From positions 1-58,704 of the forward strand of contig CAKNRV010000001.1 in NCBI GenBank assembly GCA_930991035.1: a stretch of DNA of 58,704 nt. The letters run 5' to 3'. The notes beneath the pieces were generated by a model that was not told the DNA's origin, made no database searches, and saw nothing but the letters and a program-made list of their open reading frames with translations. The DNA is from an uncultured Clostridium sp. Its GTDB lineage: Bacteria > Bacillota > Clostridia > TANB77 > CAG-508. Positions 1-8,176 of this stretch are shown one piece after another. Position numbers and translations under genes: made by a program. Positions within the stretch are counted from its first letter, which is position 1. Each line of letters starts with the position of its first letter.

Positions 1-54
1 AATTTTAGTGCTAATGTTTAAAAAATTTTGGGACATTTTCAAAAACTATTGACA
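1..54. mobile_element. Probable right end of a truncated IS of the 27.9-kb IS family
   Basis: The first bases resemble the right terminus of the complete IS at 27875-29410. Both carry a TTTTAGTG block, then a TTCAAAAA(C/T)TATTGACA-type tail, here ending with GACA at 51-54. Read outward, the end is TGTCAATAGTTTTTGAAAA, a typical TG...CA transposon terminus. No transposase is visible because the window begins here. Only the end is seen, so this could also be a solo terminus. Confidence 0.45.
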
Positions 55-153
55 TAGTAAAATTGACAAGCTATTAGGTAAAATATTTATGTTTTCTAAA
101 ACTGTTACAATTTCACAGCTGTATTTTTAGCGAAGCAATTTATAAGCTATAAA

Positions 154-726
154 TTACAAATGCAACCTTCTATCCAATTCCTCCACAAAACTTTTACCAT
201 ATAGCAAAAGTGAAAGCAAAAATGCAACTATTGCAATTCCGCTTGCTATTAATGTAAAAATTGGTCTTACTATAATATCGCCACCAGATATGTATATAAC
301 TAATGGTATAAGACTTAGTATAAAAATAATTATATGATAAATTATGTATTTGTAATATCTCTTTATGCTAACAATAGTAAGCACAAGCAAAGTTACATTT
401 GCTGCCATTATTATAATTGGTATTGCTAAATTTATAGCCCATCCGCTATATCCTATTATAAAGTCTATGCACAGTGTTAAAACAGAAATTGCTATTGTTT
501 GAATCATAACATTTGATGCTATATTTATATTTCTGTGGACAGAATACAAAGCTGTTACCCAGCAATATATAATTCCTGCAATTACAATTAAGCTCCACCA
601 AAATTTAGTTGATGTACATACATTCACTATTACACATATTAACGCAATTAATATTGATACTGCCATCGATATTATTATAGCTAAATTAACTTGTTTTATA
701 TTTCTAACTTTAGGATATAAAGTCAT
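154..726 (-). CDS. Polytopic membrane protein (DUF6320-like)
   Basis: About 190 residues with six evenly spaced hydrophobic segments (roughly residues 19-40, 45-62, 76-95, 98-121, 129-150, 156-179) and a short charged C-terminus, so an integral membrane protein. It is the last gene of a minus-strand trio and overlaps the acyltransferase by 17 bp, which implies translational coupling. I chose the ATG at 726 over the one at 735 because AAGGG sits 10 nt before it and directly abuts the earlier ATG. DUF6320 proteins commonly accompany condensation-fold acyltransferases in Clostridia; the family name rests on that context and the topology. The N-terminal zinc-ribbon cysteines I associate with the family are not seen, so it may be a short variant. 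Biochemical role unknown. Confidence 0.6.
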   Translation of the reverse strand: MTLYPKVRNIKQVNLAIIISMAVSILIALICVIVNVCTSTKFWWSLIVIAGIIYCWVTALYSVHRNINIASNVMIQTIAISVLTLCIDFIIGYSGWAINLAIPIIIMAANVTLLVLTIVSIKRYYKYIIYHIIIFILSLIPLVIYISGGDIIVRPIFTLIASGIAIVAFLLSLLLYGKSFVEELDRRLHL

Positions 727-1984
727 GCACGCCATTCCCTTCCACGTAAAAATCTATTCCTTGTTCTTTAAGCTTGTTGCAAAATTCTTGTTCCACTTCT
801 GTATCTGATAATTTTGATGTAAATGTAAAGACTAAATTGTTTTCAAAAGAGCAAGCTGAGCATTTTATTTTTTCCACGGTCTCTGGTGCAATTAGCATCA
901 AAAATTTATCTATGTATTTTTTATATTCACCTATTATACCAACTCTACCTATGTTAGAAAGAGTTGTAGTTGTATGTTTTCTTATTTCTATATAACTTAG
1001 TTTAACAATTGCTAATTTGCAAAATAATGGTATTGACTTTATAAACCAATTATTACCAAGTTTTACATTTGCTGACATAGTCTTGCTAATTTCACTTGGG
1101 GTTAAAAGTCTTTCAAATTCTTGTTTTACAAATTTTAAAAGGTCATCAAAATTTTGAAGTAGTTTATCTTGCATAGCTGCCGCTACTACTATATAGCTAA
1201 AAAAATTACTTACTGTTTCAGATTTAAAATATTTTCTTAAATCAACTGGCACGCAAACTTTTATAGGTTTATTTCCGTTGTATTTTTTGTAATTTGTATT
1301 GTAAATTGAGTGTATTACTAAAGCCGTTAAATACTGTGTTATTGTAACTCCTTTTTCCTTTGCTTTTGCCTTTAGCTGTTCTAAGTTAATATTTATATGT
1401 ATTACCCCAATACATTCAAGAAGAAGTTTTCTTCCTTTTAATGCAAATGCTCTTTTGCCACTTCTTCCACCTTTTGATTTCTTATCATAATTCTTTAAAT
1501 AATCATCCTCTGTATTATTTGAAATTTTTCTTTCAATTCTAAGCTTTTTGCTAAATTCTTCTTTATGAGCTATTTCTATATAGTTATATACTATTTCCCT
1601 CAAAAAAATAATTCCACTATTTCCATCTGTTAAAGAATGAAAAATGTCTAAATTTATTTTTTTCTCCCAATATGTTACTTTAAACAAATAGTCGTTATTT
1701 GTATTTGGGTCTATGTACTTGCAAGGATAATCTTTTTCTTGCTCGATTATGATGTCTTTAGTGTTATCTTCAAAATAATACCAAAAGAATCCTTTTTTTA
1801 GTTTTACCTTAAATGAGCTTAATGTATTTAATGCAAGGTTTACAGCTTTTTTTAGAATTTCTGGTTCAATAGTTTCTTTTAGTACAGCTGATAGTCTAAA
1901 CACACTACTATATTTTTTGCTTGAAGCTATTGGAAATATTTTTGCAGAATTATCTAATCTTCTCCAATTGTTTTGTTTTGCCAT
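710..1984 (-). CDS. Condensation-fold acyltransferase (alcohol acetyltransferase / PapA type)
   Basis: 424 residues. The catalytic HxxxDG motif of the BAHD/condensation acyltransferase superfamily is present as HSLTDG around residue 116, where the histidine acts as general base for acyl transfer from an acyl-thioester to an alcohol or amine. The length fits a stand-alone condensation-like enzyme, and no carrier-protein domain is seen. It lies between an alpha/beta hydrolase and a membrane protein on the same strand, suggesting a shared job such as making or modifying an envelope ester or lipid; the substrate cannot be read from sequence. The start codon is preceded by an unusual folded spacer (1994-2025). 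Confident as to fold, not as to substrate. Confidence 0.75.
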   Translation of the reverse strand: MAKQNNWRRLDNSAKIFPIASSKKYSSVFRLSAVLKETIEPEILKKAVNLALNTLSSFKVKLKKGFFWYYFEDNTKDIIIEQEKDYPCKYIDPNTNNDYLFKVTYWEKKINLDIFHSLTDGNSGIIFLREIVYNYIEIAHKEEFSKKLRIERKISNNTEDDYLKNYDKKSKGGRSGKRAFALKGRKLLLECIGVIHININLEQLKAKAKEKGVTITQYLTALVIHSIYNTNYKKYNGNKPIKVCVPVDLRKYFKSETVSNFFSYIVVAAAMQDKLLQNFDDLLKFVKQEFERLLTPSEISKTMSANVKLGNNWFIKSIPLFCKLAIVKLSYIEIRKHTTTTLSNIGRVGIIGEYKKYIDKFLMLIAPETVEKIKCSACSFENNLVFTFTSKLSDTEVEQEFCNKLKEQGIDFYVEGNGVHDFIS

Positions 1985-1993
1985 CTCTACTTT

Positions 1994-2025
1994 GTATGAT
2001 AAATCTAATTTATCATACTCTCCTT
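1994..2025 (-). promoter_or_regulatory. Shine-Dalgarno separated from the start by a perfect hairpin, with a 3-codon ORF
   Basis: On the minus strand AAGGAGA (2025-2019) is followed at once by an 11-bp perfect inverted repeat with a 3-nt loop (1994-2018), then nine bases and the ATG at 1984. Unfolded, the spacing is far too long for initiation; folded, SD and ATG are about nine bases apart. The hairpin also holds ATG ATA AAT TAG, a three-codon ORF correctly spaced for the same SD. Confidence 0.55.
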
Positions 2026-2189
2026 ATATAATTATTTAGGTTTTTAAAAAAGGTCTTACCTATAAACCTATGAATATACTATGTTTATATTATTTATTTA
2101 TCACATAAAATATGTTTTTCTTATCTTACCACTCCATTATTTGTACTTAATTAAATTTTAAATAAAATTTGGCAACATTAAAATGGTAA

Positions 2190-3077
2190 TTATTTTTCAG
2201 CATTATCTTCACTTATTATTTTCACGACTTTTTCATATCCATCTTTTGCGTGTACATTCCCCTTTCGATGCTTCATAAGTACAAAATTATGTATTGCGTC
2301 TTCATATTCGATAAAATGTACCTTTTCTTTATTTGCAAGTGCAAATTTTTTTGCATCTGGATTTAGCATATCTTTTGTTCCAGACAAAATGTATATATTC
2401 CTAAGTTTATCTGTTGGTCCCAAAACTGGATTTACTAAATAACTTTTTAATCCGTTTTTTCCTGCATATTTTCTTCCAGAAAGTTTTAATAGTGGCTTGT
2501 TTAGAACGGGATCCTTTATTTTATCAATTTCTGGATTGTTCATTCTTACATCAAGCCACGGCGAAATTAGTATTGTTTTGTCTGGTAATTTTCGTTTCAT
2601 TTTTCCATTTCTTTGGTAAAGTGCAAGTGCCAATCCTGCTCCAGCTGAATCTCCCATTAAAATAAATTCTTTTTCATCAATTTTATCAGTTATTTCTTTA
2701 TATAACGGCTCCATTATTTTAAATACTTCCAAATACGTATGTTCTGGTGCCAAAGGATAATCTGGAACTATAACTGTTGCTTTTGTATCATTTATGATGT
2801 CTTTAAAAAAGTTCCAATGATATTTTTCAAGCTCACCTACATATGAGCCTCCGTGAATATATAATATAACTTTTTCTTTTTCGTTGCTTATCTCTGGCTC
2901 ATATAAATCGTCATTTTTTAACGGTTTTATTATAAATACATCTCTTCCTAAAAATTTTCTTTGAGAAAAATCATAAAATCTAAATACATCTTTGGGAAGT
3001 TTTGATGTTACCACTCTTACATCATAATATAGAACTGCCAGCAGTACTATTAGTAATATAAAAAATAAAATTATCAT
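2190..3077 (-). CDS. Membrane-anchored alpha/beta hydrolase (HSL family)
   Basis: 295 residues. One N-terminal hydrophobic helix (residues 1-18) is followed by a short-chain esterase/lipase domain of the hormone-sensitive lipase type. HGGS (about residue 77) forms the oxyanion hole and GDSAG (about residue 144) the nucleophile elbow; a late Asp (SGTKDM) and His (DAIHNF) complete the triad. It probably hydrolyses a carboxyl ester at the membrane face. First gene of the minus-strand trio with the acyltransferase and the DUF6320-like protein; the pairing of an acylating and a deacylating enzyme suggests remodelling of one esterified product. The SD (AGAGGAA) is about 12 nt from the ATG. Fold is clear, substrate unknown. 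Confidence 0.8.
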   Translation of the reverse strand: MIILFFILLIVLLAVLYYDVRVVTSKLPKDVFRFYDFSQRKFLGRDVFIIKPLKNDDLYEPEISNEKEKVILYIHGGSYVGELEKYHWNFFKDIINDTKATVIVPDYPLAPEHTYLEVFKIMEPLYKEITDKIDEKEFILMGDSAGAGLALALYQRNGKMKRKLPDKTILISPWLDVRMNNPEIDKIKDPVLNKPLLKLSGRKYAGKNGLKSYLVNPVLGPTDKLRNIYILSGTKDMLNPDAKKFALANKEKVHFIEYEDAIHNFVLMKHRKGNVHAKDGYEKVVKIISEDNAEK

Positions 3078-3280
3078 AATTAAAAATCATTCCTCTTTTG
3101 CTTTTAAAACTTTATCATTATAAACTATTGCCTTTATTTAAGCCGGTATGTTTACTATTTAAACCTACACATTCCGCAGTAATTCGCAATAATTTTTGTA
3201 GTTGGCTTTTAACATTTGTATAATAACACAAATATTATTATTTATCAATCTTATTGTTAAAATGATTTTTCTAAAATAAA

Positions 3281-3354
3281 AAACATACCCGTTCTTTAGC
3301 AAACACTTATCAACATTTTGTTATGATAAGTGTTTGCAATACTAAGATATGTTT
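3281..3354 (-). terminator. Long hairpin terminator after the small ORF at 3361
   Basis: A perfect 14-bp stem (3299-3312 with 3324-3337) lies inside a wider imperfect one whose outer arms are AAACATA and TATGTTT. On the minus strand the outer arm runs into a T-rich tract (GTTTTTTATTTT). It starts seven bases past the stop of the small gene, so it most likely ends that transcript. Confidence 0.6.
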
Positions 3355-3360
3355 ATAAGT

Positions 3361-3549
3361 TCATATACTCTCTTCTCTGTGTTCAAATAGCGTACATTCT
3401 CTTACTTTTCTACTTATTGTATGACTTCTCATTGATTTTACTAATTTTCTTAAGTTTTTATCACTTAATCTTAATTTTTCTTGATTATTTTCAAGTAATT
3501 CTTGCACTTGTTTCTTTGTTATGGTATTATTTTTTTGAACAGTATTCAT
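3361..3549 (-). CDS. Small basic hypothetical protein
   Basis: 62 residues from the ATG at 3549, which follows AAGGAGT at 11 nt; a TTG three codons earlier abuts the SD and is unlikely. The product is rich in Lys, Arg and Glu and predicted helical, with no Cys, no membrane segment and no motif I recognise. It lies downstream of the rpn nuclease gene on the same strand and is closed by its own hairpin terminator. It could be a small regulator or DNA-binding protein, or a passenger of the rpn element, but it is absent beside the second rpn copy. Evidence that it is a real gene is the good ribosome binding site plus the terminator. Confidence 0.45.
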   Translation of the reverse strand: MNTVQKNNTITKKQVQELLENNQEKLRLSDKNLRKLVKSMRSHTISRKVRECTLFEHREESI

Positions 3550-3699
3550 TTGTATCAAAACTCCTTATATTTTCTTGAACAAAAATATCATACGAGTTTT
3601 TCTTACAACTGTCTACTGTTCATTTACTTTCTTATTGAATTTTTGTTGCATTTCAAATGAAACTTTAGGGATTTTTTGAGAAGGAGAAGTGAAATTTAA

Positions 3700-4620
3700 T
3701 TATAATTTCTCTATTTCTTCTTTTGATAGGCCTGTTGATTTCATTATGATATCTATATCTACTTCTAGTTCTTTCATTTTCTTTGCTATTTCTAATTGTT
3801 TTTTCTTTTCGCCTTCTTTCAATCCTTGCTCTCTGCCTTCTTTTAAGCCTTGTTCTCTACCTTTGTGTAATGCAGTATTCCTTATTTCATTTTCCTCAAT
3901 TATTGCAGATTCTCTATATTCTGCTAATCTCTGCATTACTACATCATTGCTCATTTCTTCTAGTTTTTCTTTTGCTTCCTTGATTCCTTCATTATTATCC
4001 ATTACATCCATCACCCTCTCTGAACTTGGATCCTCTAAGAAATATAGCCAGTCTAATAATTCGTTATTATTATTAGTTTCCTTTAACCTATATATCTTTG
4101 GTAATTCTAGTATAACGATTTCAATTGCATCTGTCAATATCACTTTTCTATTTTGTGTTTCTATAAGCTTCCAATCGGTATAATATCCTAGTTCTTTCAA
4201 GCCTGGAATTTCAAAGTCTGCTATTAATATCGCAATGGTTCTTTTTAGTACTCCATAGTCTTCTTTTTTGTTTATAGTACTTGCATAAACTCTAGCCCAG
4301 TAATATAAAATTCGTTTTATTATATTTTGTTGTTCTCCTACTTGCATCTCTATATTGCACATTTCTTTTCCATTTAATTCCGCTATTACATCTAATATTC
4401 CCATTTTTCCTTTAATATTTTGTCTCCTTAATATTGGATTTCTGCTAAGATCTACTTTAGCTATTGGCTCTTGCAATATAGCCTCTAAAAAGTTTTTTGT
4501 AATATTTTCACTTTCTCTTTCTCCGAACAATACTTGAAATACCACATCAAGTTTTGGGGATAACAATTTTTCCTTCTTTTTACTATTTTCTTTTGCGTTA
4601 GCATTTTCTTTATTTGCCAT
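3700..4620 (-). CDS. Rpn-family PD-(D/E)XK nuclease, copy 1
   Basis: 306 residues. The N-terminal two thirds carry the Rpn / transposase_31-like nuclease fold: LSPKLDVVFQVLFG near residue 20, an Asp in GILDVIAEL and the E-x-Q pair in NIEMQV as metal-site residues. The C-terminal third is a charged helix with the repeat GREQGLKE present twice, then a short globular tail ending TGLSKEEIEKL. Rpn proteins promote RecA-independent recombination and several act in phage defence. A near-identical copy lies at 53097-53993 on the opposite strand; about nine substitutions separate the first 250 residues, but the tails after the GREQGLKE repeat differ strongly. Good SD (AAAGGAGG). Family firm, cellular role inferred. 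Confidence 0.85.
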   Translation of the reverse strand: MANKENANAKENSKKKEKLLSPKLDVVFQVLFGERESENITKNFLEAILQEPIAKVDLSRNPILRRQNIKGKMGILDVIAELNGKEMCNIEMQVGEQQNIIKRILYYWARVYASTINKKEDYGVLKRTIAILIADFEIPGLKELGYYTDWKLIETQNRKVILTDAIEIVILELPKIYRLKETNNNNELLDWLYFLEDPSSERVMDVMDNNEGIKEAKEKLEEMSNDVVMQRLAEYRESAIIEENEIRNTALHKGREQGLKEGREQGLKEGEKKKQLEIAKKMKELEVDIDIIMKSTGLSKEEIEKL

Positions 4621-4996
4621 ATAAAGTTCCTCCTTTGAAATAAATATTTGTTAATTGAAATAAAATATCTTTTGAAATAAATTGCTTTGATTTTGTATAT
4701 TTAAAGTGTTATGGAAATGTGTGAAGCAGTATGAATATTGAAATGAAATTATAAAGAGTACAAATTTATACATAATCAATTATTTTAGACAAACGTATTT
4801 GATATTTAATATCTTGGAAAATTTCTAGATATAATTAAATATAAAATATTTGAATTAAAATATAGAATGTCAAAAAATATACAAGAATTAATTTTAGTTT
4901 ATATAAGGTTTAAAATTAATCTGCTTTCAATTAATATGTTCAATATATCACATATTTACTAAATAATCAACATAAATCGTTCGACAAAATTCGACA
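4621..4996 (-). promoter_or_regulatory. 376-bp rpn leader, copy 1, with tandem Spo0A-type boxes at its outer edge
   Basis: This non-coding AT-rich stretch aligns with 52721-53096 over its whole length with no net length change. Homology stops abruptly at TGTCGAATTTTGTCGAA (minus strand, 4996-4980), two TGTCGAA boxes ten bases apart, the arrangement bound by Spo0A dimers. No ORF of note is inside. The next 265 bases up to vanW (4997-5261) are AT-rich; I see only a short hairpin at about 5201-5228 there. Confidence 0.6.
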
Positions 4997-5261
4997 TCTC
5001 AATCGTTTTTGTAAAAATGACTTTTTCCAAAATTTTTTTTGATATTTTTTTGATTTTAGTTGACACTATATAATGATATTATACTCAAAATTTTTTATTT
5101 TATAAAATCAAATTATAATTTGCAATATAAAAATATAATGCAAAATTATAGGCTTGATTTATAGATAAAGTCAAAAAAATATAAATAAAAAAGGTTGTAA
5201 CGGTTGAAAGAAAATACAGTTTTCAGCCAAATTAATAATATAGAAAGGATAGATAATAATT

Positions 5262-5948
5262 ATGAATAAAAAATGGATAATTGCAATTGTTGCTTTACTT
5301 ATAGTCGGTGGTATTTTGGTTTACTTTTTCTTTGGAAGAAATACAAATACTCCGCAAAGCGATTATACTCCAAGTAGAATTTTTGCCAACACTACAATTG
5401 ATAATACAAATTCTGATACTAACAATAACGGCAATAATAACAATAATAACAACATATCTAATACTAATACAATTCAAAGCAAGCCAAAAACAGAAACAAA
5501 AATAAGTAGCTTTTCAACTCCAATTGTAGATAATCACAAGAATAGAATTAATAATATAAAAATTACTTGTTCTAGGATTAGTGGAACCACTGTAAGCGCA
5601 GGTGAAGAATTTTCATTTTGCGAGGTAGTTGGTCAACCTTCTGCAGAAGATGGCTACAAAGAAGCCCACGCTTTTGTAGATGGCAAATTAGTAAATGCTA
5701 TTGGTGGTGGAAATTGCCAGGTTAGTACTACAATATATAATGCAGCTAAAAAGATAGATGGTGTAGAAATAACAGAAAGACACGAGCACGGAAAAGAAGT
5801 TGGATATATAGAAATGGGAAAAGATGCAACAGTTGCTTACGATTACTTGGACTTAAAATTTCAAAACAATAACAATTTTGATTTAAAATTAAAAGCATAC
5901 ATTAATGACGACGATGAAGTTTGTGTAGACATTTACAAAATAGCTTAG
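5262..5948 (+). CDS. VanW-like secreted or membrane-anchored protein
   Basis: 228 residues. An N-terminal hydrophobic helix (about residues 4-25) acts as signal anchor, then a long Asn/Thr-rich linker (about 30-75), then a VanW domain from about residue 85: the GEEFSFCEVVG segment, IGGGNCQVSTTIYNA with the conserved Gly-Cys-Gln, and ITERHEHGKEV. VanW-domain proteins are cell-surface proteins first noted in vanB-type glycopeptide resistance clusters; their chemistry is not settled. No van resistance genes are nearby, so this is likely a housekeeping envelope protein. It is one of few plus-strand genes here and converges on dacF across a repeat array. SD GAAAGG. Confidence 0.8.
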   Translation: MNKKWIIAIVALLIVGGILVYFFFGRNTNTPQSDYTPSRIFANTTIDNTNSDTNNNGNNNNNNNISNTNTIQSKPKTETKISSFSTPIVDNHKNRINNIKITCSRISGTTVSAGEEFSFCEVVGQPSAEDGYKEAHAFVDGKLVNAIGGGNCQVSTTIYNAAKKIDGVEITERHEHGKEVGYIEMGKDATVAYDYLDLKFQNNNNFDLKLKAYINDDDEVCVDIYKIA

Positions 5949-5956
5949 ATTCAGGA

Positions 5957-6135
5957 GTTGAACAAACGGGACACTCCTAATCGTTCATTTTTTTGAACAA
6001 GTGGGACACTCCTAATCGTTTAAGTTCTTGAACAAAAAGGAGTGTCCCAAACGTTTAAGTCCTTGAACAAATGGGAGTGTCCCAAACGTTTAAGTCCTTG
6101 AACAAATGGGAGTGTCCCAAACGTTCAAGTTCTTA
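5957..6135. repeat. Five tandem 35-bp palindromic units between convergent genes
   Basis: Units begin TTGAACAA at about 5958, 5993, 6028, 6063 and 6098. Each contains a core that is itself a small hairpin, GGGAGTGTCCC or its reverse complement, between TTGAAC and GTTYAAG arms. The first two units have the core inverted relative to the last three. Lying between the stops of vanW-like and dacF and overlapping the dacF end, the array probably ends transcription from both sides. Single relatives occur at 31944, 37369 and 53997. Confidence 0.75.
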
Positions 6136-7387
6136 GCATACTAAACCAATTTTGATATACATAATCCGCTATGCTAAAAAATGTTTTCTTTTCTACCCCA
6201 GTTTCGGCAACAATATTTGCTCTGCCTAATTCTTTTCCATCTAAAGTATATATTATTTCTCCCACTTTCTGTCCTTCTGCAATTGGTGCAGCTAAATTTT
6301 CTTCAATATTTATTGTTTGCTCAATATTTTTATCTTCGCCTTTTTTTATTAAAATTCCTACATCACTTTCAGTTATTAGATTTGTTTTTGAAGTTACTCC
6401 TTTGGTTACATCTGCTTCTTTTATTACAGTTCCTCTTGTTGCTAAATCTTTATATTGGTAATTACTAAATCCATAGTCTAATAATTTTTGTGCTTCTGAA
6501 AAACGTATCTTTGTAGTAGGTGCTTTCATTATAACTGCAATTAATGAAAGTCCATCTCTTGTAGCACTAGCAGATAAATTATATAATGCTATTGACGTAG
6601 AACCAGTTTTTAGCCCAGTTGCTCCTTTATAATTTCTAATTAATTTATTTGTATTTACTAATTCAGATTCTCCATTTCTTAATGTATCCATCCAAATTGT
6701 TGTATAGTTTAATATTGTTGGATGATTGTTTAATAACTCTCTAGACATTAGCGCAATATCATAAGCTGATGTTACGTGACCATCTTCGTCAATTCCGTGG
6801 CAATTTTTAAATGTTGTATCATTCATTCCAAGTTCTTTTGCTCTAGCATTCATTTTTTCTACAAAAGCCTCTTGGCTTCCACATAAATAGTCTGCCATTG
6901 CAACAGTACAGTCATTTGCCGAAACTACACATATTGCTTTTAGCATCTCGTCTACTGTAAGCTCTTCTCCTACTTCTAACCATATTTGTGAGCCTCCCAT
7001 TCCGGCAGCATCTTCTGTGCAAGGTACTTTATCTGTTAAAGCTATTTGCCCAGAATCTAAAGCTTCCATTATTAAAAGCAAACTCATTACTTTTGTAACA
7101 CTTGCTGGTCTAAGTTGTTCGTGTATATTAAGTTCATAAAGCACTTGCCCAGTTTTTTGTTCTATTAATATTGCACTACCTGACTCTAAATTTAAACTAT
7201 TGGAACTTTGATTTGTATTATTTTCTGTATTTTCGTTAGTTACATTAGCATTAGTCTGTGAACTAATTGGTTCAGTCTCTGTCGACCAAACATATACCGA
7301 ATCGTCTGTTGCAAGTACAACAGAAAACATAAAAATTACTATAAATATTAAACTTGCACTTACAATTTTTATGATTTTTTTATTCAA
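6125..7387 (-). CDS. dacF: D-alanyl-D-alanine carboxypeptidase (DacF/PBP5 type)
   Basis: Class C-type low-mass penicillin-binding protein that trims the terminal D-Ala of peptidoglycan stem peptides outside the membrane. An N-terminal signal sequence is followed by a Ser/Asn/Thr-rich linker and the three active-site motifs: SxxK as SVTK, SxN as SAN, and KTG. The C-terminal beta domain and an amphipathic tail for membrane attachment follow. The likely start is TTG at 7387 behind a GGGGGG ribosome site; an earlier TTG at 7408 has no SD. About 420 residues, usual for the family. It closes a minus-strand run scpA, DUF2953, ytfJ, dacF, and dacF-ytfJ linkage is common in spore formers, hinting at a role in spore cortex or engulfment peptidoglycan. 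The last codons overlap the repeat array. Confidence 0.85.
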   Translation of the reverse strand: MNKKIIKIVSASLIFIVIFMFSVVLATDDSVYVWSTETEPISSQTNANVTNENTENNTNQSSNSLNLESGSAILIEQKTGQVLYELNIHEQLRPASVTKVMSLLLIMEALDSGQIALTDKVPCTEDAAGMGGSQIWLEVGEELTVDEMLKAICVVSANDCTVAMADYLCGSQEAFVEKMNARAKELGMNDTTFKNCHGIDEDGHVTSAYDIALMSRELLNNHPTILNYTTIWMDTLRNGESELVNTNKLIRNYKGATGLKTGSTSIALYNLSASATRDGLSLIAVIMKAPTTKIRFSEAQKLLDYGFSNYQYKDLATRGTVIKEADVTKGVTSKTNLITESDVGILIKKGEDKNIEQTINIEENLAAPIAEGQKVGEIIYTLDGKELGRANIVAETGVEKKTFFSIADYVYQNWFSMLRT

Positions 7388-7479
7388 TTTTATCCCCCCA
7401 CTATACAAAAAAATTCTAAAATATATTATATTTATATTTTAGAATTTTATTTTTATTCTATTTAATTGTGAATTATCTT

Positions 7480-8118
7480 TTACTCCTCGTCGAATTCGTC
7501 TTTATTTTCAGTTTCGTCATATTCATAGTCGTAATCTGTTGGCGCTGTAATTTGATTATTTTGCTGTTGTCTTAAATCTATTCTGTTTCTTTTTGGTTTT
7601 ATTCTACTTACATTTTGTATTGTCTCTGTAAGATTGTCTATTGATTCTTTTGCTTCTTTATGTTCTCTATCAAGCCTTTTAGCTTCTTCCTTTTTTTCTT
7701 CTTTTTTGTTTTGCATTGTTTTGTTTAAGTAGCAATTTACCTTTTCCATTAAATCTGGAACATAGTCAATAAGTCTATCCACTGCTGACGAATGATTTAC
7801 TGGTAACAATTTTACATTGTTTGGACTTACTACTAGAAATGCAATTGGTGATATGCTAACTCCTGCACCAGAACCACCACCAAATGGCAATCTATATTGT
7901 ACTTGCTCCTCTTTTTCTTTTTTGGTGTATTCGTCTAATGTCTCTCCTTTAAACTCACTTCCTCCTGCAGCAAATCCAAAGCCTACTTTTGAAATTGGTA
8001 TAATTACCATATTATTGCTTGTTTCAATTGGCTCTCCTATAATAGTATTTACATCAATCATATCCTGTATGCTATTCATTGCTGTAAGCATTAAACCTTC
8101 TATTGGATGTTCACTCAT
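7480..8118 (-). CDS. ytfJ: Spore protein YtfJ / GerW family
   Basis: 212 residues. The N-terminal half is the conserved YtfJ domain: NSIQDMIDVNTIIGEP, a Gly-rich core GFGFAAGG, then GGGSGAGVSISPIAFLVV, followed by a DRLIDYVPDLMEK helix. The C-terminal 80 residues are a low-complexity charged tail (EEKKEEAKR, ending in acidic residues) not needed for the family. YtfJ/GerW proteins are made in the forespore and affect germination responses. It sits 70 bp upstream of dacF and about 60 bp downstream of the DUF2953 gene, the arrangement seen in many Clostridia. SD GAGAG, start ATG. Family confident; exact function in this organism inferred. Confidence 0.88.
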   Translation of the reverse strand: MSEHPIEGLMLTAMNSIQDMIDVNTIIGEPIETSNNMVIIPISKVGFGFAAGGSEFKGETLDEYTKKEKEEQVQYRLPFGGGSGAGVSISPIAFLVVSPNNVKLLPVNHSSAVDRLIDYVPDLMEKVNCYLNKTMQNKKEEKKEEAKRLDREHKEAKESIDNLTETIQNVSRIKPKRNRIDLRQQQNNQITAPTDYDYEYDETENKDEFDEE

Positions 8119-8176
8119 TTTTATCTACTCTCCTTTTTTAATTTTATATTGATAATATGTACCATTTTTTCTTAAT

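Noticed and set aside
3299..3337. Transposon or MITE terminal repeats around the small ORF
   Set aside because: Only one hairpin is present, it is not repeated elsewhere in the window, and it is better explained as the terminator of the 3361 gene.
5046..5090. Sigma-A promoter TTGACA ... TATACT upstream of vanW-like
   Set aside because: The spacing between the two boxes is only 14 bp, too short for a normal promoter, so it was not listed.
5957..6135. CRISPR-like array of regularly spaced repeats
   Set aside because: The 35-bp units are contiguous with no unique spacers, are palindromic terminator-like sequences, and no cas genes are present.
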